A program made the translations under genes and the position numbers. Shown one piece after another: positions 16,537 through 25,573 of a DNA stretch of 64,000 nt (position 1 is the stretch's first letter; each line of letters begins with the position of its first letter). A model generated the notes under the pieces. That model saw only the letters and a list, made by a program, of their open reading frames with translations, was not told the DNA's origin and did no database searches. Origin of the DNA: Rhizobacter sp. (lineage in GTDB: Bacteria > Pseudomonadota > Gammaproteobacteria > Burkholderiales > Burkholderiaceae_C). The DNA is taken from assembly GCA_019635355.1 (NCBI GenBank), contig JAHBZQ010000001.1, positions 3,100,001-3,164,000 of the forward strand, read 5' to 3'.

Positions 16537-16947
16537 TCAGACCATCTTGAAGCTCGCGTTGCCGCGTGCGATGAGGCGTTCGCCACAGACCACGCGGCAC
16601 TCGGCGAATGCAAGGCTGCGGCCGAGCTTGAGCACGGTCGGCCGCACCTCGAGGCACTCGCCGATGCGGGCGGTGTCGAGGTAGTCGAGGGCCAGCGTCA
16701 CGGTCACCGCGCTGGCCTGCTCGTGGCCGGGCTGCAGGCGCGCCAGGCGCACGACCGACAGGCCCATCGCGTTGTCGGCCAAGGCGCTGATGAAACCGCC
16801 GTGTGCGAAGCCCCGCGCGTTGCAATGCGCCTCGCGGACCTCGACCGCGAGCTGCACCGCTTCGCCCGTCTCGCGCGCATAGAGCGGCTCCCAGGGGTCG
16901 GTGAGCGGGCTGCGCCGCGTGTGGCGTGTGTAGCCGTCGGGCATCAT
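16537..16947 (-). CDS. PaaI-type hotdog-fold thioesterase
   Basis: Encodes 136 residues with the hotdog signature: EAHCNARGFAHGGFISALADNAMGLSVVRL (the HGG turn and the Asp/Asn-bearing central helix) and VTLALDYLDTARIGECLEVRP. Such proteins hydrolyse acyl-CoA thioesters. The ATG at 16947 overlaps the TGA of the upstream hotdog gene (ATGA), so the two are translationally coupled. It is the third gene of a merR-hotdog-hotdog operon. The substrate cannot be deduced; the MerR partner hints at a regulated acyl-CoA or organic-acid pathway. Confidence 0.86.
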   Translation of the reverse strand: MMPDGYTRHTRRSPLTDPWEPLYARETGEAVQLAVEVREAHCNARGFAHGGFISALADNAMGLSVVRLARLQPGHEQASAVTVTLALDYLDTARIGECLEVRPTVLKLGRSLAFAECRVVCGERLIARGNASFKMV

Positions 16948-17384
16948 GCCGCGGGCCTCGCGTCGAAATTCCGGGCCGTGCCGAGCAGTGTGGCGCACAG
17001 CGTCTCTTCGCCTTGCGCATCGATGGCGTAGACATCAGCGGCGCAGACGGTGAGTTGCCGGCTCGCATCGACCACACGGCCCCGCGCGCGCAGCCGCACG
17101 CCGGAGGCGGGCGCGAGGAGCTTGAGCGTGGCGTCGACGGTGGCATTGGCGCTGCCGGCGGGCAGCAAGGTGCCCGCGGCCGACACGGCGGCAAAGTCCG
17201 CGGCGGCGAACAACGCCGTGGCCTGCAGCCGCCCAGGGGCGAAGCACCAGGCGTCTTGCACCGGCATCTCGAGCTCCACCTCGCCGGGGTCGAGGCGCGT
17301 GAAGCTGAGTTGTAGCGTGCGTGCCATCGGCATGGCGAGCACCGCGTGGCGCACACGGTCGAGCTGGGTCATGGGGGCAGTCAT
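16944..17384 (-). CDS. Hotdog-fold thioesterase-like protein (DUF4442-like)
   Basis: Encodes 146 residues. A hotdog-like pattern is seen in LELEMPVQDAWC-type strands, the helix LQATALFAAADFAAVSAAGTLLP and the following strands SANATVDATLKLLAPASGV and VDASRQLTVCAADVYAIDAQG. The residues are more divergent than in the next gene, and no clear HGG turn is present, so it may be a non-catalytic partner or a divergent thioesterase. Both ends overlap neighbours by 4 bases (ATGA with merR and with the next thioesterase), so all three proteins are likely made in matched amounts. Confidence 0.72.
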   Translation of the reverse strand: MTAPMTQLDRVRHAVLAMPMARTLQLSFTRLDPGEVELEMPVQDAWCFAPGRLQATALFAAADFAAVSAAGTLLPAGSANATVDATLKLLAPASGVRLRARGRVVDASRQLTVCAADVYAIDAQGEETLCATLLGTARNFDARPAA

Positions 17385-17794
17385 GGGCGTTCCTTTCGGG
17401 GGCGAGGCCAGGGACTCTTCGAGGTGGTACGGGCCGTCACGGCCTCGCGCTGGCGCTGCTGCAGCCAGCCGATGTGCGAGACCAGCTTCTTGCGCAGCGC
17501 GCGCTGCTCGGCGACGAGCGCGTCGACCTCGGCGATGCGCGCCTGCATGGCCTCGATCATGTGCTCGAAGGTGAGCGTGCCGGCGCGATAGCGCGGCACG
17601 GCATCACCGAGGTCTTGCAGCGAAAAGCCGAGGTCGCGGCCCATCGAGAGGAACACCACCTCGCGCACCGTGCGCTCGCCGAACTCGCGGTAGCCCGAAG
17701 GCTGGCGTTCGGCGTGGATCAACCCGGCGTCTTCGTAGCGCCGCAGTCGGTGCACCGAGACGCCGGTGCGGCGGGCCAGTTCGGAAATCTTCAT
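17381..17794 (-). CDS. MerR-family transcriptional regulator
   Basis: Encodes 137 residues. The DNA-binding domain MKISELARRTGVSVHRLRRYEDAGLI with the PSGYREF wing is typical. The coiled-coil dimer helix follows (residues about 78-118), then a short basic tail. There are no cysteines, so metal or redox sensing of the MerR/SoxR type is not supported; an organic effector is more likely. The two downstream hotdog thioesterase genes overlap it in a chain and are the probable targets. A perfect palindrome lies 18 bases upstream of the ATG at 17794. Confidence 0.9.
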   Translation of the reverse strand: MKISELARRTGVSVHRLRRYEDAGLIHAERQPSGYREFGERTVREVVFLSMGRDLGFSLQDLGDAVPRYRAGTLTFEHMIEAMQARIAEVDALVAEQRALRKKLVSHIGWLQQRQREAVTARTTSKSPWPRPRKERP

Positions 17795-17812
17795 GCCGGC
17801 AACCTTAGCAAG

Positions 17813-17829
17813 CCTCGCACTGTGCGAGG
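17813..17829. promoter_or_regulatory. Candidate MerR operator
   Basis: A perfect inverted repeat, CCTCGCAC and GTGCGAGG around a single central T, lies between the divergent merR and FKBP genes. MerR proteins bind such dyads between promoter elements. On the minus strand TAAGGT follows it and could be the -10 element of merR. Recognition is inferred from position and symmetry. Confidence 0.55.
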
Positions 17830-17894
17830 GTCGCGGCTGCGACCGGCGGACAGCGGATACTCGCGCCTCCGCTCTACTACAACACCCCCGAGAC

Positions 17895-18590
17895 ATGAAA
17901 CACGTCCTCGCCCTGGCCCTGTGCCTCGCCCTGCCCGCCTTCGCCGCCGACCCGGCGCCCAAGCTCACCACCGAGGCGCAGAAGGCGGCCTATTCCATCG
18001 GCTTCAACTTCGGCTCCTCGGTCAGCAAGGAAGTGCCCGACATCGACACCGAAGCGCTGCAGCGCGGCGTGCAGGACGCGCTGAAGAAGAAGCAGCCCGC
18101 GCTCACGCAAGAGCAGCAGGCCGAGGTGATGGGCAAGTTCCAGCAGCAGTTGATGGCGCAGCGCACCACGCGCATGGAAGCCGCCGAGAAGAAGAACAGC
18201 GACGCCGCCGCCAAGTTCATGGCCGAGAACGCCAAGAAGCCCGGCGTGACGGCGCTGCCAAGCGGCCTGCAGTACCAGGTCATCACCAACGGCAAGGGCG
18301 CGAGCCCGAAGGCCACCGACCGCGTGAAGGTGCATTACACCGGCACCCTGCTCGACGGCACGGTGTTCGACAGCTCCGTCAAGCGCGGCGAGCCGGCCAC
18401 CTTCCAGGTCGACCAGGTGATCCCGGGCTGGACGCAGGCGCTGCAGAAGATGAAGGTCGGCGACAAGTGGAAGCTCTTCATTCCGCCCGAGCTCGGCTAC
18501 GGCAAGCGTGGCGCGCCGGGCGGCAAGATCGAGCCGAGCATGGCACTCGTCTTCGAGGTGGAGCTGCTGGAAGTGATCGCCTCGAAGTGA
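17895..18590 (+). CDS. Periplasmic FKBP-type peptidyl-prolyl isomerase (FkpA-like)
   Basis: Encodes 231 residues: signal peptide MKHVLALALCLALPAFA, an N-terminal helical dimerisation domain (AAYSIGFNFGSSVSKEVPDI, LTQEQQAEVMGKFQQQL) and a C-terminal FKBP domain (VKVHYTGTLLDGTVFDSS, QVIPGWTQALQKMKVGD, YGKRGAPGGKIEPSMALVFEVEL). This is the FkpA/Mip architecture, a periplasmic fold catalyst with chaperone activity. The ATG at 17895 is chosen because it begins a proper signal peptide; the frame is open further upstream across the merR operator. It ends 16 bases before the convergent small Cys-rich gene. Confidence 0.93.
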   Translation: MKHVLALALCLALPAFAADPAPKLTTEAQKAAYSIGFNFGSSVSKEVPDIDTEALQRGVQDALKKKQPALTQEQQAEVMGKFQQQLMAQRTTRMEAAEKKNSDAAAKFMAENAKKPGVTALPSGLQYQVITNGKGASPKATDRVKVHYTGTLLDGTVFDSSVKRGEPATFQVDQVIPGWTQALQKMKVGDKWKLFIPPELGYGKRGAPGGKIEPSMALVFEVELLEVIASK

Positions 18591-18606
18591 CGCGAGGCCG
18601 CAGCCT

Positions 18607-19011
18607 TCAGCGCAGCGCGCGGAAGGCCGCGAGCAGGTAGTGCTCGGGCGGGTGGGTGTCGCAGGCGCTCGCGGGCTCGTCGAAGACGAGCAGCAGGCGT
18701 TCGTCGCCCACCCTCACGCTGCTCGCCAGGCAGGCCGCGGTGGCGGGCAGGAGCGGCAGCACCGCGTTTGTCGCCGGCCCCTTGAAGGATTCGAGCACCT
18801 GCAGCCGCGCGCGGCCGGTGGCAGGGTCGACCTCGATCACACGGCCGTAGACCGCCACCCGCGCTTTGTCGAGCGCCTCGCGCGCCGTCTTCTCCTGCAC
18901 CTCGGGCGGGAAGCAGTTGCAGCCGCCTGCCCCCTGCGCGCCGGCGGCACCGGCCAGGGCCAGCCAGCCGAGGCTGCACAGCAGGGCGCGGCGGAGGCGG
19001 TCAAGGTTCAC
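18607..19011 (-). CDS. Small exported Cys-rich protein, possibly netrin/TIMP-like
   Basis: Encodes 134 residues from a GTG start that overlaps the end of the upstream gene by 11 bases. A signal peptide (LRRALLCSLGWLALAGAAGA) is followed immediately by a CxC pair (Cys31, Cys33), and two more cysteines occur at 94 and 117. The pattern CNCFPP, then AVYGRVIEVDPATGRARLQVLESFKGP, resembles the start of netrin-like/TIMP domains, where the N-terminal CxC forms disulfides with later cysteines. This is a fold guess from the cysteine pattern and strand layout, not a family assignment. No known function. Confidence 0.6.
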   Translation of the reverse strand: MNLDRLRRALLCSLGWLALAGAAGAQGAGGCNCFPPEVQEKTAREALDKARVAVYGRVIEVDPATGRARLQVLESFKGPATNAVLPLLPATAACLASSVRVGDERLLLVFDEPASACDTHPPEHYLLAAFRALR

Positions 19012-19492
19012 GGCGGGTGAACTCCATCGTCCAGTTGGTTTCCCAGGTGGCGCCGGCATCGGGCGAGAAGGCCTGCTCCCACGTCGGGCGGTCACCGCCG
19101 TTGGGCCGCCAGGTGAAGCGCACGCGGATGGGCCGCCCGTCCAGGGTGTCGTCGGCCAGGAAGACCCCCACCCCGCCGGAGAACCGGCCCACCACCGGCA
19201 CGTCGAGGCGGTGCGGGTGACGGCCATCGAGCCACCAGATGGCCCAGGTGCCTGTTGCCGGGTCGAAGGACCGCATCGCGATCGCGCGCACGTCGCCGTC
19301 GGGAAAGTGCAGCAGGTTGTCTTCGACGTTGCCGAAGCCGCCCAGGGTCGCGCGGGTGGACGACAGGCCCTCGAACGCGGTCCATTCCGTGCAGCCCGAC
19401 AGGCGGGCGTTCAGGCGGCGGTGCCGCACGCGCCAGTCGCCGAGGATGAAGTCGAAATCGTGCGGGGCGTCGGGGGCGGTGGGCAAGGGCAT
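19001..19492 (-). CDS. DUF1579-like hypothetical protein
   Basis: Encodes 163 residues beginning MPLPTAPDAPHDFDFILGDW and containing RVRHRRLNARLSG, GFGNVEDNLLHFPDG, AMRSFDPATGTWAIWWLDGR and WTMEFTRRE. This resembles DUF1579-type lipocalin-like or calycin proteins that occur singly in many bacteria, with a conserved FDFxxGxW start; no catalytic role is known. There is no signal peptide. It overlaps the downstream Cys-rich exported gene by 11 bases, so they are probably co-expressed. Confidence 0.72.
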   Translation of the reverse strand: MPLPTAPDAPHDFDFILGDWRVRHRRLNARLSGCTEWTAFEGLSSTRATLGGFGNVEDNLLHFPDGDVRAIAMRSFDPATGTWAIWWLDGRHPHRLDVPVVGRFSGGVGVFLADDTLDGRPIRVRFTWRPNGGDRPTWEQAFSPDAGATWETNWTMEFTRREP

Positions 19493-19571
19493 GTCGGTTC
19501 CTGGGCGAGTGGTCGAGGGGGCCGATCGTGCGCGAGGGCTGCCGCCAGCGGCGTGTCAGGAGCGTGGAGCC

Positions 19572-20075
19572 TCAGCGCTTGATCTCGGGCTCGTGGACCG
19601 TGGCATCGGCGTGCACCAGCGAAAGCGGGTGGCGCCGGCCGGCAAGGTAGTCCTCGATGCAGGTGAGCACCAGGGCGCTGCGGTGCCGCTCGCGACTCGC
19701 GCGCAGCTCGGGCAGGCTCATCCACAGGGTGCGGACGATGCCTTCGTCGAGACGGCGCGTCGGGTCGGGCTCGCCGACGGTGCCACCGTAGGCCAGGCGC
19801 AGATAGGTCACGTCTTCGCCGGTGGCCGGCCGCTGGAAGCGCGACAGGTACACGCCCACCAAGCATTGCGGCGAGAAGACGCAGGCCGTCTCTTCGAGCA
19901 CCTCGCGCCGCACGCCCTGCTCGGGCGACTCGCCCTCTTCGAGGTGGCCGGCCGGGTTGTTGAGCTTCAAGCCTTCGGCGGTGTCTTCTTCCACCAACAG
20001 AAAGCGGCTCTCGCCGTCGACCACGCGCTCGATGACCGCGGCCACGGTGACACTGGGCTTCCAACGTTCAGTCAT
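19572..20075 (-). CDS. Nudix hydrolase (NudJ-like)
   Basis: Encodes 167 residues. The Nudix box is GHLEEGESPEQGVRREVLEE, intact for the metal-binding glutamates although the usual final Gly is Ala-Cys. Flanking features, FLLVEEDTAEGLKLNNPAG and VGVYLSRFQRP, match the NudJ/ThiP phosphohydrolase group, which cleaves thiamine pyrophosphate or nucleotide triphosphates. The ATG at 20075 gives the usual MTERWKPSVTVAAVIER start; another lies at 20084. In other betaproteobacteria a gene of this type precedes mnmA; here mnmA is 5 kb away. Confidence 0.88.
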   Translation of the reverse strand: MTERWKPSVTVAAVIERVVDGESRFLLVEEDTAEGLKLNNPAGHLEEGESPEQGVRREVLEETACVFSPQCLVGVYLSRFQRPATGEDVTYLRLAYGGTVGEPDPTRRLDEGIVRTLWMSLPELRASRERHRSALVLTCIEDYLAGRRHPLSLVHADATVHEPEIKR

Positions 20076-20211
20076 GGGCGGCATGGTAGTCGCGTGTCTC
20101 TCCTGTGACACCAAGGCGACGACGGCGTGCGCGCGATGCGTTACGCTCGCGTGTTTTTGTAAGTTCAGCGCAAGCTCGATGGGCTGCGCCCGCGACGGAG
20201 GAGTCAGTTCC

Positions 20212-21327
<1,116 letters not shown>

Positions 21328-21336
21328 GAGGCCAGC

Positions 21337-21702
21337 ATGAACAACCGCGTGATGCTCCGTGCCAAGCTGCACAGAGCCACCGTCACCGAAGCCGACCTGC
21401 ACTATGAGGGCTCGTGCGGCATCGACGAAGACCTGCTGGAAGCCGCCAACATGGTGGAGTACGAGCGCATCGAGCTCTACAACATCAACAACGGCGAGCG
21501 CTTCTCCACCTACATCATCAAGGCGCCGCGCGGCTCGGGGACGATCTCCCTCAACGGCGCCGCCGCCCGCCGGGCACATGTGGGCGACCTGCTCATCATC
21601 TGCACCTACGCGACGATGAGCGAGGTCAACTCCGCCACCTACAAGCCGACCGTGGTGCTGCTCGACGAGCGCAACAAGGTCAAAGAAATCCGCAAGCTGT
21701 AA
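21337..21702 (+). CDS. panD: Aspartate 1-decarboxylase precursor
   Basis: Encodes 121 residues. The self-cleavage site is Gly25-Ser26 in LHYEGSCGID, from which the pyruvoyl group is made; INGERFSTYIIKAPRGSG and NGAAARRAHVGDLLIICTYA complete the double-psi barrel. PanD makes beta-alanine for pantothenate and CoA. It sits 9 bases after pntAA and 34 bases before pntAB on the same strand, inside the transhydrogenase operon, which is unusual. Other pantothenate genes are not present in the window. Confidence 0.96.
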   Translation: MNNRVMLRAKLHRATVTEADLHYEGSCGIDEDLLEAANMVEYERIELYNINNGERFSTYIIKAPRGSGTISLNGAAARRAHVGDLLIICTYATMSEVNSATYKPTVVLLDERNKVKEIRKL

Positions 21703-21736
21703 TTCCGCCAGAACCCATTCCAAGGAGAACGTCGAG

Positions 21737-22063
21737 ATGGACATCATTTCGCCGACCATCACCAACCTCATCATCTTCGTGCTCGCGATCTACGTGGGCT
21801 ACCACGTCGTCTGGACGGTGACCCCGGCCCTGCACACCCCGCTGATGGCCGTGACCAACGCCATCTCGGCCATCGTGATCGTGGGCGCCATGCTGGCCGC
21901 TGCGCTCACCGAGACGCCGCTCGGCAAGACCATGGGCGTGCTCGCCGTGGCGCTGGCCGCGGTCAACGTGTTCGGCGGCTTCCTCGTCACGCGGCGCATG
22001 CTCGAGATGTTCAAGAAGAAAGAGAAGAAGGCTCCCGCCGCCGCCAAGGAGGGCGCGAAATGA
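21737..22063 (+). CDS. pntAB: NAD(P) transhydrogenase alpha subunit, part 2 (membrane)
   Basis: Encodes 108 residues with three to four membrane segments (TNLIIFVLAIYVGYHVVW, LMAVTNAISAIVIVGAMLAA, MGVLAVALAAVNVFGGFLV) and a charged lysine-rich tail. This is the PntAB membrane subunit that, with PntB, forms the proton path. A CAAGGAG site precedes the ATG. The stop overlaps the pntB start by 4 bases (ATGA), a sign of equal synthesis of both membrane parts. Confidence 0.95.
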   Translation: MDIISPTITNLIIFVLAIYVGYHVVWTVTPALHTPLMAVTNAISAIVIVGAMLAAALTETPLGKTMGVLAVALAAVNVFGGFLVTRRMLEMFKKKEKKAPAAAKEGAK

Positions 22064-23484
22064 GCATGAATGTCGTCACGCTGCTCTACCTCGTTGCGAG
22101 CATCTGCTTCATCCAGGCCCTGAAGGGCCTGAGCCACCCCACCACCTCGATCCGCGGCAACCTCTTCGGCATGGTCGGCATGGCCATCGCCGTGGTGACC
22201 ACGGGCGCGCTGATCGTCAAGCTGGCCGGCGGCAGTGCCCTCGGCCTCGGCTGGGTGCTGCTGGGCCTGCTGGTCGGCGGCACGGCCGGCGCCATCATGG
22301 CCAAGCGCGTCGAGATGACCAAGATGCCCGAGCTGGTCGCGTTCATGCACAGCATGATCGGCCTCGCGGCGGTGTTCATCGCCGTGGCCGCCGTCGCCGA
22401 GCCGCATGCGTTCAACATCGCGGCCAAGGGCGACCCCATCCCCACCGGCAACCGGCTTGAGCTCTTCCTCGGTGCGGCCATCGGCGCCATCACCTTCAGC
22501 GGCTCGGTGATCGCTTTCGGCAAGCTCTCGGGCAAGTACAAGTTCCGCCTGTTCCAGGGTGCGCCGGTGGTCTTCGCCGGCCAGCACATGCTGAACCTGG
22601 TGCTGGGCCTGGCCACCGTGGGCCTGGGCCTGGTGTTCATGTTCACCGGCAACTGGAATGCCTTCTTCGCGATGCTGGCGCTGAGCTTCGTGATGGGCGT
22701 CTTGATCATCATCCCGATCGGCGGTGCCGACATGCCGGTGGTGGTGTCGATGCTCAACAGCTACTCGGGCTGGGCCGCGGCCGGCATCGGCTTCTCGCTC
22801 AACAACAGCATGCTGATCATCGCGGGCTCGCTCGTCGGTTCGTCCGGCGCGATCCTGAGCTACATCATGTGCAAGGCGATGAACCGCTCGTTCTTCAACG
22901 TGATCCTCGGCGGCTTCGGCGGTGACGCCACGGCCGCGGTGGGCGGCGCTCAGCAGCAGCGCAACGTGAAGAGCGGCAGCGCCGACGACGCGGCCTTCGT
23001 GCTCGGCAACGCCGAGACGGTGGTGATCGTGCCGGGTTACGGCCTGGCCGTCGCCCGCGCCCAGCACGCCGTGAAGGAACTGGCCGCCAAGCTGACCGAG
23101 AAGGGCGTGACGGTGAAGTACGCCATCCACCCGGTCGCCGGCCGCATGCCAGGCCACATGAACGTGCTGCTGGCCGAAGCCGAAGTGCCTTATGACCAGG
23201 TCTTCGAGATGGAAGACATCAACGGCGAATTCGGCCAGGCCGACGTGGCCATCATCCTCGGCGCCAACGACGTGGTGAACCCGGCCGCGCACGTGAAGGG
23301 CAGCCCGATCTATGGCATGCCCATCCTCGAGGCGTACAAGGCCAAGACCATCATCGTGAACAAGCGCTCGATGGCCGCCGGTTACGCCGGCCTCGACAAC
23401 GAGCTCTTCTACATGGACAAGACCATGATGGTCTTCGGCGATGCAAAGAAGGTCGTGGAAGACATGGTGAAGGCGGTCGAGTAA
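22060..23484 (+). CDS. pntB: NAD(P) transhydrogenase beta subunit
   Basis: Encodes 474 residues: about eight or nine membrane segments (1-270), including GGADMPVVVSMLNSYSGWAAAGIGF, then the NADP(H)-binding domain III with IVPGYGLAVARAQHAVKEL, HPVAGRMPGHMNVLLAEA and ILGANDVVNPAAH. It pairs with PntAA/PntAB to make NADPH from NADH using the proton gradient. The start overlaps pntAB. It is the last gene of the pntAA-panD-pntAB-pntB operon and is followed by a strong hairpin. Confidence 0.96.
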   Translation: MSMNVVTLLYLVASICFIQALKGLSHPTTSIRGNLFGMVGMAIAVVTTGALIVKLAGGSALGLGWVLLGLLVGGTAGAIMAKRVEMTKMPELVAFMHSMIGLAAVFIAVAAVAEPHAFNIAAKGDPIPTGNRLELFLGAAIGAITFSGSVIAFGKLSGKYKFRLFQGAPVVFAGQHMLNLVLGLATVGLGLVFMFTGNWNAFFAMLALSFVMGVLIIIPIGGADMPVVVSMLNSYSGWAAAGIGFSLNNSMLIIAGSLVGSSGAILSYIMCKAMNRSFFNVILGGFGGDATAAVGGAQQQRNVKSGSADDAAFVLGNAETVVIVPGYGLAVARAQHAVKELAAKLTEKGVTVKYAIHPVAGRMPGHMNVLLAEAEVPYDQVFEMEDINGEFGQADVAIILGANDVVNPAAHVKGSPIYGMPILEAYKAKTIIVNKRSMAAGYAGLDNELFYMDKTMMVFGDAKKVVEDMVKAVE

Positions 23485-23512
23485 GCCCCCGCCCAAGCGT
23501 GACGCAGTTCTC

Positions 23513-23543
23513 GGCCCAGACCCTCCCAAAGGGGGTCTGGGCC
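23513..23543 (+). terminator. Strong hairpin after pntB, terminator-like
   Basis: Perfect 11-base stem GGCCCAGACCC (23513-23523) with GGGTCTGGGCC (23533-23543) and a 9-base loop, 28 bases after the pntB stop. A T-rich tract follows only weakly (GACGTCCTTTGG), so intrinsic termination is likely but not certain. Confidence 0.65.
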
Positions 23544-23585
23544 GACGTCCTTTGGGGCCCGCCCTAGAGGCAAAACCTCAGAAAA

Positions 23586-23597
23586 GAACGATCGTTC
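23586..23597. promoter_or_regulatory. Candidate TetR-type operator upstream of acyl-CoA ligase
   Basis: The 12-base perfect palindrome GAACGATCGTTC lies about 97 bases before the ligase start. Palindromes of the AACGNNCGTT kind are common binding sites for TetR-family regulators of fatty-acid degradation. No such regulator gene is nearby, so the assignment is an inference from sequence likeness and the function of the next gene. Confidence 0.4.
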
Positions 23598-23693
23598 GCT
23601 CGAAACCCCTGATGGAGTACACGTCAGTTCCACGTCAGAATCGCCCGCTTCATGCAGACCGCGGTCTCGGACTCTCTTTCGGAGAAATCAAAA

Positions 23694-25367
23694 ATGGAAA
23701 AAGTGTGGCTCAAGCAGTACCCGGCCAGCGTGCCTGAGCAGATCGACTTCGGGCAGTACCCGTCTTTGCTGGCCCTGCTCGAAGAGTCGTTCAAGAAGCA
23801 CGCCTCGGCCACGGCCTACAAGTTCATGGGCAAGGGCTTCACCTTCGCCCAGATCGACGAGCAGTCGCGTGCGCTCGCCGCCTACCTGCAGTCGCAAGGG
23901 CTGGAGAAGGGCGACCGCGTGGCCATCATGATGCCCAACGTGCCGCAGTACCCGGTGGCCGTGGCCGCGATCATCCGCGCCGGCCTGGTGGTGGTGAACG
24001 TGAACCCGCTCTACACCCCGCGCGAACTCGAGCACCAGTTGAAGGACTCGGGCGCCAAGGCCATCGTCATCATCGAGAACTTCGCCGCCACGCTGCAGGC
24101 CTGTTATGCCGCGGTGCCGACCAAGAAGGTGATCCTCGCCTCGATGGGCGACCTGCTCGGCGTGAAGGGCCTGATCGTCAACTACGTCGTGCGCAACGTG
24201 AAGAAGATGGTGCCGGCGTTCACGCTGCCCAACGCCGTGCGCTACAAGGACGCCGTGGCCGCCGGCCGCAAGGCCGCCTACCGCGCGCCCGACACCAAGC
24301 CGACCGACATCGCCGTGCTGCAGTACACCGGCGGCACGACCGGCGTGAGCAAGGGCGCGGTGCTGCTGCATCGCAACCTCGTGGCCAACACGCTGCAGTG
24401 CGAAGCCTGGTACCAGCCCGCGCTGAAGAAGATGACGCCGGGCGAGCAGATCACCACCGTGGCCGCCCTGCCGCTGTATCACATCTTCGGCTTCACCTCG
24501 AACATGATGCTGGGCATGCGCATGGGCGGCTGCAACATCCTGATCCCGAACCCACGCGACATCCCCGCCGTCTTCAAGGACCTCTCGCGCGAGCGCATCC
24601 ACAGCTTTCCGGCGGTGAACACGCTCTTCATGGCGATGGCCAACCACCCCGACTTCAACACCGTCGACTGGAGCCACCTGAAGATCTCGGTCGGCGGCGG
24701 CATGGCCGTGCAGCAGGCGACCGCCAAGCTCTGGCTCGAGAAGACCGGCTGCCCGATCGTCGAAGGCTACGGCCTGTCGGAAACCTCGCCCACCGCGACC
24801 TGCAACCCGACCGACAGCGACAAGTTCACCGGCACCATCGGCCTGCCGCTGCCCGGCACCGAGCTCAAGCTGCTCGACGACGACGGTAACGAGGTGCCCC
24901 CGGGCACGCCGGGCGAGATCGCCATCCGCGGCCCGCAGGTGATGGCCGGCTACTGGCAGCGCCCCGACGAGACCGCCAAGGTGATGACGGCCGACGGCTT
25001 CTTCCGCACCGGCGACATCGGCACGGTGGACGACCGCGGCTTCTTCCGCATCGTCGACCGCAAGAAGGACATGATCCTCGTGAGCGGCTTCAACGTGTAC
25101 CCGAACGAAGTCGAAGACGTGGTCACGCAGATGCCCGGCGTGCTCGAATGCGCCGCGGTGGGCGTGCCCGACGCGAAGGCCGGCGAAGCGGTGAAGCTCG
25201 TCATCGTGCGCAGCAACCCGGCCGTGACCGAAGCCGACGTCCGCGCCTACTGCGAGGCCAACATGACCGGCTACAAGCGGCCCAAGGTGGTGGAGTTCCG
25301 CAACGAGCTGCCCAAGACGCCGGTCGGCAAGATCCTGCGCCGCGAGCTGCGCGACAAGGCGGCCTGA
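23694..25367 (+). CDS. fadD: Long-chain fatty acyl-CoA synthetase (FadD-type)
   Basis: Encodes 557 residues of the adenylate-forming family. The ATP motif is YTGGTTGVSKGAVL; EGYGLSETSPTATCNP, GDIGTVDDRGFFRIVDRKKDMILVSGF-type hinge and the C-terminal lysine in KTPVGKILRRELRD are present. It activates fatty acids to acyl-CoA at the membrane for degradation or lipid use. The start MEKVWLKQYPASVPEQID is chosen since GGAG lies 9 bases upstream; an in-frame ATG at 23652 would add 14 residues. The palindrome at 23586 may control it. FadD is the best name, but short- or medium-chain substrates cannot be excluded. Confidence 0.9.
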   Translation: MEKVWLKQYPASVPEQIDFGQYPSLLALLEESFKKHASATAYKFMGKGFTFAQIDEQSRALAAYLQSQGLEKGDRVAIMMPNVPQYPVAVAAIIRAGLVVVNVNPLYTPRELEHQLKDSGAKAIVIIENFAATLQACYAAVPTKKVILASMGDLLGVKGLIVNYVVRNVKKMVPAFTLPNAVRYKDAVAAGRKAAYRAPDTKPTDIAVLQYTGGTTGVSKGAVLLHRNLVANTLQCEAWYQPALKKMTPGEQITTVAALPLYHIFGFTSNMMLGMRMGGCNILIPNPRDIPAVFKDLSRERIHSFPAVNTLFMAMANHPDFNTVDWSHLKISVGGGMAVQQATAKLWLEKTGCPIVEGYGLSETSPTATCNPTDSDKFTGTIGLPLPGTELKLLDDDGNEVPPGTPGEIAIRGPQVMAGYWQRPDETAKVMTADGFFRTGDIGTVDDRGFFRIVDRKKDMILVSGFNVYPNEVEDVVTQMPGVLECAAVGVPDAKAGEAVKLVIVRSNPAVTEADVRAYCEANMTGYKRPKVVEFRNELPKTPVGKILRRELRDKAA

Positions 25368-25573
25368 ACGCCGCCCAGCCCACGACTCACCCGCCGCCGG
25401 CAATACCTTCGCAAGCGGCGGGAATTCGTGAAAATTTCGTGGCGAGGCGGTTCTAATGCAGAACGTCGCCCCCACACGGGCGACCAAAGGGGTACCAACA
25501 GGCCCCAAGGGAGTTTGGTGACGGGCCGACCGAGCCCCGCAGCCGAAACCAGGTGGTCCACGGGAGGTTGTCA

